64,000 nucleotides of DNA from positions 2,018,001-2,082,000 of the forward strand of contig NZ_CP024869.1 of assembly GCF_003052165.1 (NCBI RefSeq), written 5' to 3'. Shown here piece by piece: positions 54,434-64,000 of the stretch. Below the pieces are notes generated by a model. The model was not told the origin of the DNA, searched no databases, and saw only the letters and a list, made by a program, of their open reading frames with translations. Position 1 is the stretch's first letter; each line of letters begins with the position of its first letter. This DNA is from Dietzia sp. JS16-p6b (GTDB taxonomy: Bacteria; Actinomycetota; Actinomycetes; Mycobacteriales; Mycobacteriaceae). A program made the translations under genes and the position numbers.

Positions 54434-55468
54434 CTAGCCGAAGAGGCAGGCGGCCTCGCGGTAGCGGTCCTCGGGCACGGTCTTGAGCACGGCGACGGCC
54501 TCGGCGACCGGCACCATCTCGATGGACTCCCCTCGCAGCGCCACCACCTGGCCGAAGTCCCCACGGTGGGCGGCGTGTGCCGCGTGGACGCCATATCGGG
54601 TCGCCAGGACGCGGTCGTACGCGGTCGGGGTCCCCCCGCGCTGGATGTGCCCCAGGACGGTGGTGCGGACGTCGCGGTTCATCCGCTCGGCGATCGCCGA
54701 CGCCATCTGGTCGGCGACACCGGTGAACACCCGGTGCCCGAACTGGTCGGTGCCGCCACTCCGCAAGGTCATCCCCGAGCCCTCGGCGGGAGTGGCTCCC
54801 TCCGCGACCACGCAGATCCCGTACGCCTCCCCCATCTGGAACCGACGCTTCATCACCTTGCACACGTAGTCGATGTCGAACGGCACCTCCGGGATGACGA
54901 TCATGTGCGCCCCGGACGCGAGCCCGGAGTGCAGGGCGATCCACCCGGCATGCCGCCCCATCACCTCCACCAGCATCACCCGCTCGTGGGACTCCGCCGT
55001 GGTGTGCAGCCGGTCGATCGCGTCGGACGCGATCGACACCGCGGTGTCGAAGCCGAACGTGTAGTCGGTCCCGGCGACATCGTTGTCGATGGTCTTCGGC
55101 ACCCCGACGACCGGGATGCCGTTCTCCGTGAGCCATCTGGCGGCCCTCAGCGTGCCGTCGCCACCGATCGCCACCAGTGCGTCGAGGGAATGACGCGCGA
55201 GGGTCCGGCGGATCTGCGGCAGGCTCGCGGTGAGGATGTCCGGGTTGAGCCGTCCCGTTCCGAGGATGGTGCCCCCGCGGAGCAGGATGCGGTCGATCCC
55301 CTCGTCGTCGAACAGTGGCACCGCGCGGTCGTGGACCAACCCCGCCCACCCGTCCTGGAACCCCAGGACCGGCGAGTCGTACTCGGAGTTGGCGGTCCGC
55401 ACCAACGCCCGGATGACCGCGTTGAGCCCGGGACAGTCCCCACCTGCGGTCAGCACGCCTATACGCAC
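54434..55468 (-). CDS. pfkA: 6-phosphofructokinase
   Basis: A 344-residue glycolytic kinase. GGDGT at residues 102-106 has Gly where PPi-dependent enzymes have Asp, which points to ATP as donor. PKTIDND at 124-130 has Lys where ATP-dependent E. coli Pfk has Gly. This mixed pattern is the one known for group III actinobacterial ATP-Pfk. [19 protein letters not shown] binds fructose 6-phosphate. GTG 55468. It lies 10 nt upstream of gatB. Confidence 0.93.
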   Translation of the reverse strand: MRIGVLTAGGDCPGLNAVIRALVRTANSEYDSPVLGFQDGWAGLVHDRAVPLFDDEGIDRILLRGGTILGTGRLNPDILTASLPQIRRTLARHSLDALVAIGGDGTLRAARWLTENGIPVVGVPKTIDNDVAGTDYTFGFDTAVSIASDAIDRLHTTAESHERVMLVEVMGRHAGWIALHSGLASGAHMIVIPEVPFDIDYVCKVMKRRFQMGEAYGICVVAEGATPAEGSGMTLRSGGTDQFGHRVFTGVADQMASAIAERMNRDVRTTVLGHIQRGGTPTAYDRVLATRYGVHAAHAAHRGDFGQVVALRGESIEMVPVAEAVAVLKTVPEDRYREAACLFG

Positions 55469-55496
55469 GACGGACTCCTCTCGGTTCTCCAGCAGT

Positions 55497-56900
55497 CTAG
55501 GGCCGGGGCCTGCTCACCGCGCGAGCGCCCGGTGACTGTTCACCGGTACGAAACGCCATCGTGGCGAGGCCACCGAGCAGGACCACCACGGCGGGGAGGA
55601 ACATGGCGTCCGCGACCGCCTGCCCCACGTCGCCGTGGACGACCAGCCGTGCTTGCATCAACGCACCGATCGCCGCGGAACCCAGGACGGCGCCCACCTG
55701 GCGGGTGGTGTTGTACACCCCCGAGCCCGCCCCCGCGGAGGCGAGCTCGAGTCGCCGCATCGCGGTCGATGACGTGGGCGCCCAGACACACCCGTTGGCC
55801 ACCCCCATCAACGCGATGGGTCCGAGCAACACTGGGATGGAGCTCTGCGAGTCCATGACCAGCGCCAACCAGAACAAGGAGATCGCGTAGGAGAAGTACC
55901 CGATCCCCGTGAACAGCCGCGCGTCGATCCTGTCCGCCCAGCGTCCGACGACCGGTGCGAGGACGCCGGCGATCAGTGCCATGGGTAACAGCATCAGGCC
56001 CGCGCGCGTGGCACTGAGGTCTTTGACCCCCTGGAGGTAGAACATCAGGGGGACCATGGTCCCCGCGGTGACGAAGCCGATCGTGGAGACCCCGAAGGTC
56101 CCGATCGAGAAGTTCCGGTCCCGGAACAGACGTAGAGGGACCAGCGGCTCGGTACGCACCCGTGACTGCCACCAGAGGAACGCCGCCAGGCCCGCCGCGC
56201 CGGCCAGGATCAACACGAGGGTGGTCCCCGCCCATCCGTGGGACTCGCCCTGCTGGATCCCGAAGACCAGCAGGAACATCCCCACGGCTGACAGGGCGAT
56301 ACCCGGGACGTCGTAGGAGTGCGAGCGGGTCTCGAGCCTCGGGACCCACCGCCACACCAGGATCACCGCGAGGACCCCGAAGGGGATGTTGATGAAGAAG
56401 ATGGCCCGCCAGTCGAACGCGTCGATGAGGACCCCACCCAACACGGGACCGACGACCGAGGCGATACCCGCGACCGCCCCCCAGGCGCCCATCGCCGCCC
56501 CGCGGCGCGCCGGGGCGAAGATCCTGGTGATCACGCTGAGCGATTGGGGGGTGAGTAGCGCGGCGCCGAGGCCCTGGAAGACCCTCGCCACGATGAGTGT
56601 CTCGATGCTGCCCGCCAGTCCACACCACAGGGAGGCACTCGTGAACAGCACGAGTCCCGCGATCGACACCGTGCGCGGGCCGATCTGGTCGCCCAGTCGT
56701 CCCGTGAACAACAGTGGCACGACGTAGGCCAGCAGGTAGGCGCTCGTCACCCAGATGACCTGGTTGGTCGACGCGCCGAGCTGCGAGACGAAGGCATCGG
56801 TGGCGACCGCGACGATCGTCTGGTCCACCAGGATCATGAAGAACCCGATGACGAGCGCCGTCAGAGCCTTCCATGCGTCCCTCTCGGGGACTGTGGTCAC
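55497..56900 (-). CDS. MFS exporter, DHA2-like
   Basis: A 467-residue membrane protein with about 12-14 helices of the EmrB/QacA type. [16 protein letters not shown] is the motif A loop, and the helix 5 motif [19 protein letters not shown] matches exporter motif C (GxxxGPxxGG), typical of antiporters. GTG 56900 overlaps the gatA stop by 4 nt, so this exporter is embedded in the gatC-gatA operon, an unusual partner for a tRNA amidation complex. It is absent from the equivalent place in M. tuberculosis. Substrate unknown. Confidence 0.85.
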   Translation of the reverse strand: MTTVPERDAWKALTALVIGFFMILVDQTIVAVATDAFVSQLGASTNQVIWVTSAYLLAYVVPLLFTGRLGDQIGPRTVSIAGLVLFTSASLWCGLAGSIETLIVARVFQGLGAALLTPQSLSVITRIFAPARRGAAMGAWGAVAGIASVVGPVLGGVLIDAFDWRAIFFINIPFGVLAVILVWRWVPRLETRSHSYDVPGIALSAVGMFLLVFGIQQGESHGWAGTTLVLILAGAAGLAAFLWWQSRVRTEPLVPLRLFRDRNFSIGTFGVSTIGFVTAGTMVPLMFYLQGVKDLSATRAGLMLLPMALIAGVLAPVVGRWADRIDARLFTGIGYFSYAISLFWLALVMDSQSSIPVLLGPIALMGVANGCVWAPTSSTAMRRLELASAGAGSGVYNTTRQVGAVLGSAAIGALMQARLVVHGDVGQAVADAMFLPAVVVLLGGLATMAFRTGEQSPGARAVSRPRP

Positions 56901-58351
56901 GCGATCGGACCTCTCGCCGCCTCGAAGGCGGCGCCCACCCGGTACAACCGGTCGTCGGCCAGTGCGGGGGCCATGATCTGGAGACCCGCCGGGAGCCCGT
57001 CGACGAGCCCGGACGGGACGGACATCCCGCAGTGCCCGGCGAGGTTGAGCGGAAGGGTGCAGAGGTCGAACTGGTACATGGCCACCGGGTCCTCGACCTT
57101 GGCCCCCAGCGGGAACGCGGTGGTGGGCGTGGTGGGCGAGATCAGGACGTCCACCTTCTCGTAGGCGGCGTCGAAATCCCGGGCGATGAGCGTGCGGACC
57201 TTCTGCGCCTGGCCGTAGAAGGCGTCGTAGTACCCGGCGGAGAGGGCGTAGGTGCCGAGCATGATGCGGCGTTTGACCTCCGGGCCGAACCCGGCTTCCC
57301 GGCTCGCCGCCATGACCTGGTCCGCCGATCCCTCGCCGACCCGCAGGCCGTACCGCATGGCGTCGAACCGGGCGAGGTTGCTCGACACCTCGGAGGGCAG
57401 GATCAGGTAGTAGGCCGGGAGCGCGTACCGGAAGTTCGGGCACGAGACCTCGACCACCTCGGCACCCAGGCCCCGCAGGGTGTCGACCGAGTCGCGGAAC
57501 GACGCCTCGATCCCCGGCTGGTACCCCTCCCCGGCGAATTCGGAGACGACGCCCACGCGCACACCCGACAGGTCTCCCCGCGCACCCTCTCGCGCCGCGC
57601 GGACCATGTCGGGGATCGCCACGTCGACGCTGGTCGAATCTCGCGGGTCGTGACCGGCGATGACCTGGTGCAGAAGCGCCGTGTCCTCGACGGTGCGGCC
57701 GCATGGCCCGCCCTGGTCGAGCGACGACGCGCAGGCCACGAGGCCGTACCTGGACACGGTGCCGTACGTGGGCTTGACCCCCACCGTGGCGGTGAGCGCG
57801 GCGGGCTGACGGATGGAGCCCCCGGTGTCGGTACCGATGGCGATCGGTGCCTGGTGTGACGCCAGGGCCGCGGCGGAGCCACCACCGGAGCCACCAGGGG
57901 TCCGGCTGGTGTCCCACGGGTTGCGCGTCGGGCCGTATGCCGAGTTCTCGGTCGAGGACCCCATGGCGAACTCGTCCATGTTGGTCTTGCCGAGGATCGG
58001 GAGCCCCGCGCTCCGCAGCCTGGTGGTGACCGTGGCGTCGTACGGCGAGCGGTATCCCTCGAGCATCCGTGAGCCACACGTGGTGGGCGCGTCGGTGGTG
58101 GTGAACACGTCTTTGAGGGCCACCGGGACCCCGGCCAGCGGTCCGAGTTCCTCGCCCGCCGCGCGTCGGGCGTCCACGGCGCGCGCGGCGTCGAGGGCCT
58201 CGTCTGCTCCGACGTGGAGGAAGGCGTTGATCTCCCCGTCGACCTCCGAGATCCGCTCGAGGTGTGCCCGGGTGACCTCCTCGGAGGAGATCTCCCCCGC
58301 CGCGATCCGGCGGGCCAGTTCCGCGGCGGTGGCGGTGGTGAGCGACGTCAT
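56897..58351 (-). CDS. gatA: Asp-tRNA(Asn)/Glu-tRNA(Gln) amidotransferase subunit A
   Basis: A 484-residue amidase that frees ammonia from glutamine for GatB. The Ser-cisSer-Lys triad is present: Lys in [10 protein letters not shown] (about 81), cis-Ser in [12 protein letters not shown], and the catalytic Ser in [13 protein letters not shown]. The protein ends [16 protein letters not shown] as in the family. ATG 58351 overlaps the gatC stop by 4 nt. Confidence 0.96.
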   Translation of the reverse strand: MTSLTTATAAELARRIAAGEISSEEVTRAHLERISEVDGEINAFLHVGADEALDAARAVDARRAAGEELGPLAGVPVALKDVFTTTDAPTTCGSRMLEGYRSPYDATVTTRLRSAGLPILGKTNMDEFAMGSSTENSAYGPTRNPWDTSRTPGGSGGGSAAALASHQAPIAIGTDTGGSIRQPAALTATVGVKPTYGTVSRYGLVACASSLDQGGPCGRTVEDTALLHQVIAGHDPRDSTSVDVAIPDMVRAAREGARGDLSGVRVGVVSEFAGEGYQPGIEASFRDSVDTLRGLGAEVVEVSCPNFRYALPAYYLILPSEVSSNLARFDAMRYGLRVGEGSADQVMAASREAGFGPEVKRRIMLGTYALSAGYYDAFYGQAQKVRTLIARDFDAAYEKVDVLISPTTPTTAFPLGAKVEDPVAMYQFDLCTLPLNLAGHCGMSVPSGLVDGLPAGLQIMAPALADDRLYRVGAAFEAARGPIA

Positions 58352-58647
58352 GCCTCCTCCCCCAGGATCTGCGGGACCTCGAAGCGCTGCTGGTCCGCGG
58401 CCGGCGCCTGGTCGAGCGCCTGGTCCGGGGTCAGCCCCGGCGTGACCACGTCGGCGCGGTACACGTTGGAGATCGCGGTGGGGTGGCTCATCGCCGGGAC
58501 GTCGTCCGCCGCAACCTCGGAGACCGCCTGCACGTGGTCGAGGATGTCGGTGAGCTGTCGCGCGAACGACTCCAGCTCGGCGTCGCTCAGTTCCAGGCGG
58601 GAGAGCCTGGCCAGATGCGCGACGTCCCCGCGTGAGATCGAGGTCAC
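58348..58647 (-). CDS. gatC: Asp-tRNA(Asn)/Glu-tRNA(Gln) amidotransferase subunit C
   Basis: A 99-residue small subunit that holds GatA and GatB together. Family motifs include [20 protein letters not shown] and [19 protein letters not shown], with a conserved tail region [18 protein letters not shown] 58647. It is the first gene of the gatC-gatA-MFS unit, divergent from the ACT protein. Confidence 0.94.
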   Translation of the reverse strand: MTSISRGDVAHLARLSRLELSDAELESFARQLTDILDHVQAVSEVAADDVPAMSHPTAISNVYRADVVTPGLTPDQALDQAPAADQQRFEVPQILGEEA

Positions 58648-58712
58648 GTGTGTAGTCCCTTCGGCGTGGCGTGTCGGTACCGGCCCAGCCTAGTCAGGCC
58701 CTCGGAGTGCGG

Positions 58713-58718
58713 CACAAT
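58713..58718 (+). promoter_or_regulatory. -10 element of the ACT gene, leaderless
   Basis: CACAAT is followed by 7 nt and then ATG 58726. An in-frame ATG at 58717 overlaps the element and is therefore unlikely as the start. Confidence 0.45.
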
Positions 58719-58725
58719 GGGCGCC

Positions 58726-59370
58726 ATGTCTTATCTGCTCCGCGTCCTGCTACCCGATCGTCCGGGGAGCCTCGGCTCCCTCGCGGTCGCACTGGGAACC
58801 GCCGGCGCGGACATCATCAGCCTCGACGTGGTGGACAGGTTCGACGGTGTGGCCGTGGACGACATCGTGGTGAACGTCCCCAACGGCACCTTCCCCGACA
58901 CCCTGATCACCGCCGCCGAGCAGCTCGACGGCGTCATGGTGGACTCGCTGCGGCCGTTCGGCGGGATCCTCGACGCGCACCGCGAGCTCGAGCTCATCGA
59001 CGCGGTGGCGGGCGCGGGTGCCGGTGCGGACCAGATGCTCGCGGACGAGTTGCCTGCCGCGCTGCGCCTCGGGTGGGCGCTCGTGGTGGAGGAGACGGCC
59101 GACGGGTGCCGACTGATCGCGCGGGGCCCCGCCGCGCCGTTGTGGGACGGTGGCCGGGTCGGGGCGGTGTGCCACCTCGAGAGGGCGACCGCACTGGAGG
59201 ACGACCTGCCGGAGGAGTGGACGGCGATGGACACCGCTGTCGCCGCGGCGCCGCTGGCCTCCGGTCACGTCCTCGTCGTCGGACGACCGGGCGGGCCGTC
59301 GTTCCGGCCGTCCGAGATCGCCCGGCTCGGGTACCTCACGGGGATCCTGCGGTCTCTCAACGCGGGGTGA
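58726..59370 (+). CDS. ACT-domain protein
   Basis: A 214-residue protein, positional ortholog of Rv3013. The N-terminal ACT domain (residues 1-75) begins SYLLRVLLPDRPGSLGSLAV and continues SLDVVDRFDGVAVDDIVV, a ligand-binding fold that senses amino acids in many enzymes. The C-terminal half (about 80-214) has no domain I recognise but ends FRPSEIARLGYLTGILRSL, a well-kept motif among relatives. It is a regulatory protein by inference; its amino acid ligand and partner are unknown. Confidence 0.82.
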   Translation: MSYLLRVLLPDRPGSLGSLAVALGTAGADIISLDVVDRFDGVAVDDIVVNVPNGTFPDTLITAAEQLDGVMVDSLRPFGGILDAHRELELIDAVAGAGAGADQMLADELPAALRLGWALVVEETADGCRLIARGPAAPLWDGGRVGAVCHLERATALEDDLPEEWTAMDTAVAAAPLASGHVLVVGRPGGPSFRPSEIARLGYLTGILRSLNAG

Positions 59371-59406
59371 CCCCCGGCGTCATCCGCCCTCGTTCACCCG
59401 CCGCGT

Positions 59407-59456
59407 CCCCGAGGGTTGCGCGGCCACTTCGCCCACGCCCCGAGGGTTGCGCGGCC
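59407..59456 (+). repeat. Two 19-bp direct repeats, 31-bp period, between ACT gene and ligA
   Basis: CCCCGAGGGTTGCGCGGCC occurs without change at 59407-59425 and 59438-59456. The 119 bases around it hold no gene and separate two convergent genes. Confidence 0.8.
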
Positions 59457-59489
59457 GGTCAGGTCCCGACACGCAGCGCACCCGAATGG

Positions 59490-62503
<3,014 letters not shown>

Positions 62504-63514
62504 GGTGTGGCGAGACCATGTCGTCGACGGTCGGGGTGAGGACCACCTGTCGCAGAACCGCGTACCGGGGTGCGCTCAGACGCTCGAGAAGCTCCAGGAT
62601 CGCGGCGACACGATGTTCCACCTCCGGCCCGGACGACGGGGGCCTCGTCGACCCGGGCAGTCCCTCGAGCTGGAGGATCCGCCCGCCGTCGAGGACCGTC
62701 CCCGCGGCATCGAGAGCGGCATGGGAGCCACCCGAGTGGAGTGTGTCGGCCGCCACGCAGAGCCCGTCGAGGGGGGTCTCACCCTCGGGGGTACGGGTGA
62801 TGGCGGCCCATCTGGCGGGCGCCTCGTCCCCACCACCCGATTGGACGCGGAGCATCACCTCCGCCACCCCGTTGCGCCGGAGGACGTCGGCGAACCGGCA
62901 GAGGGACAGCGACAGCCGGTCCTCGGCCACCGCCGGGATCGGGTCGAATCGGCTCGGTCCCGCGACGGAGCCGGCCGCCACGTGCCAGAGCATCGGCTCG
63001 TCGAGCACGATCCTCGCACCGGCGCCCAGGCGTGCAGCCAGCCGGGTGACGCGCGCCGCCACCCCTTCGGCTAGTGCCTCGGCGAGATCCCTCCGGGCCC
63101 CGCGATCGGTGAGGACCGGGGACCCGGCGGGCAGTTCCACCCGCGCGGCGAGCGACCAGGGGCCCAGCACCCGCACCACGAGGCGACGGTCCTCCGAGGC
63201 GCGGTCGACCTCGGGATCCCTCACCGATTCGTCTGCCTCCTCCAGCGCGTCGAGGTCACGGTCGAGCAGGTCGGACGCCGTCCGGGCGGGTCGCCCCGGT
63301 GAGCCCGCGAGGCGCCAGCCCCGGGTGGAGATGTCGACCGGGAGATCGGCGAGCATGGCCAGGGTCCTGCCCACCTGATCGGCTCCGAGCCCCCGGTCGG
63401 CGAGTTCCGGGAGGAACGGCATCCGGTGGCATTCACCGAGCACCACCCTCGCGGCCTCCCGGGGATCCGTTCCCCGCATGGGGCCCGGGCCGGTGAATCC
63501 CGGCACGATGGTGG

Positions 63515-64000
63515 TCACGGAGTGGTCGCGACCGGGACGGAGGCGGTGATCGTGCCGCTTCCCAGAACGCGGTCGCCGTCCGGCTCGGGTCGGTAGAGCA
63601 CGGCGGCCTGGCCGGCGGCGACCCCGCGCACGGACTCGTCGAGCGAGATCTCCAACCGGGCGTCCGGACCGTCCCCCACCCGTCTGACGTATCCCGGAGT
63701 AGCCTCTCCGTGCGCACGGATCTGCACGTGGCACGCGGTCTCCCGGATACTCTCGTCCACCAACCAGTACGGCGAGGACGCGGTCATCGCCCGGGACAGC
63801 AGGTGCTCCGACCCCCGACGGTCACCGTCCCGGAGTCCGCGTCGATGGACGTCACGTATCTGGGTCGGCCGTCGGGCGCCGGCCCCGGCAACCCGAGTCC
63901 CTTGCGCTGCCCGATCGTGAACCCGTACACACCGTCGTGCCTGCCCAGTTCGTCGCCACTGTCGGCGTCGACCACCGCGCCGGGACGCAGCCCGATCCTC
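63515..64000 (-). pseudogene. mnmA: tRNA 2-thiouridylase MnmA, C-terminal part, with an apparent 1-base frameshift
   Basis: MnmA puts sulfur on the wobble uridine of tRNA-Lys, -Glu and -Gln. Only the C-terminal 160 or so residues are in the window. From the right edge the frame reads [15 protein letters not shown], then [17 protein letters not shown], to TVTVGG, and then meets a stop at 63784. In another frame the protein continues [19 protein letters not shown] and on to the true end (VLGSGTITAS). The break is at a run of five C (63812-63816, G on the coding strand). Six instead of five would restore the frame. A homopolymer sequencing error or true slippage both fit. Confidence 0.85.

Noticed and set aside
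56901-58079. N-terminal extension of the MFS exporter by about 390 codons
   Set aside because: The extension is an alternate frame through gatA. The exporter has a normal N-terminus at GTG 56900.

Overview
The window is a high-GC actinobacterial chromosome segment carrying almost only core genes. Gene content and order closely follow the region of the Mycobacterium tuberculosis chromosome from smc to trmU: smc, acyP, mutM, rnc, sepIVA, coaD, rsmD, recG, ung, thiL, ddl, gpsA, fbiD, ppk, mutT1, hupB, leuDC with an IclR regulator, tRNA-Glu, tRNA-Gln, gltX, leuB, serA, ilvBNC, cfp6, gatB, pfkA, gatAC, ligA, mnmA. A member of the Mycobacteriales (Corynebacteriales) is therefore near certain. My best guess at genus is Dietzia or a close relative, by inference only. 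No phage, transposase, CRISPR array or rRNA was found.

Layout. 1-12.5 kb: a leftward block of DNA maintenance, RNA processing and growth genes (smc, a P2-type cation ATPase, acyP, osmC, mutM, rnc, DUF177, sepIVA, coaD, rsmD, recG, FakA-like), many joined by 4-nt stop/start overlaps. 12.6-19 kb: an enoyl-CoA hydratase-like gene, then leftward ung (apparently frameshifted), gamma-carbonic-anhydrase-like, thiL, a DUF3515 gene, ddl and gpsA. 18.7-22.4 kb: rightward fbiD-ppk1-mutT1. 22.4-25.8 kb: hupB, then leuCD and a divergent LtbR-type regulator. 25.8-30.5 kb: an orphan binding lipoprotein, then two identical tRNA-Glu genes flanking a rightward tetR, MFS efflux and thioesterase cassette, then tRNA-Gln. 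30.6-43.3 kb: gltX, isochorismate synthase, an FAH-family enzyme, a DEDDh exonuclease paired with a CAP-CBS-nucleotidyltransferase protein, serA-leuB, an FAD oxidoreductase and a large lipoprotein. 43.4-52.9 kb: ilvBNC behind an attenuator, cfp6, a YhgE/Pip-like membrane protein, ilvD, DoxX and lppZ. 52.9-64 kb: gatB, pfkA, an MFS exporter, gatA, gatC, an ACT protein, ligA, an exonuclease, a MetE-like protein and the 3' part of mnmA (apparently frameshifted).

How the genes work together. All structural genes for valine and isoleucine synthesis from acetolactate onward except the transaminase are here (ilvBN, ilvC, ilvD), with leuB, leuC and leuD of the leucine branch. Control is visible at two places. 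One is a transcription attenuator before ilvB, whose leader peptide has Leu-Val-Leu codons. The other is an inverted-repeat operator between leuC and the IclR gene. Aminoacyl-tRNA supply (tRNA-Glu, tRNA-Gln, gltX, gatCAB) is clustered in the same window and fits the indirect route to Gln-tRNA.

No wholly new multi-gene system is evident. The most useful observations are the ilvB attenuator and its alternative pairings, the tRNA-Glu direct repeat around an efflux cassette, two single-base frameshifts in housekeeping genes (ung, mnmA), a HupB lacking the mycobacterial basic tail, a recurrent leaderless promoter arrangement, and two antisense 3' overlaps between convergent genes.
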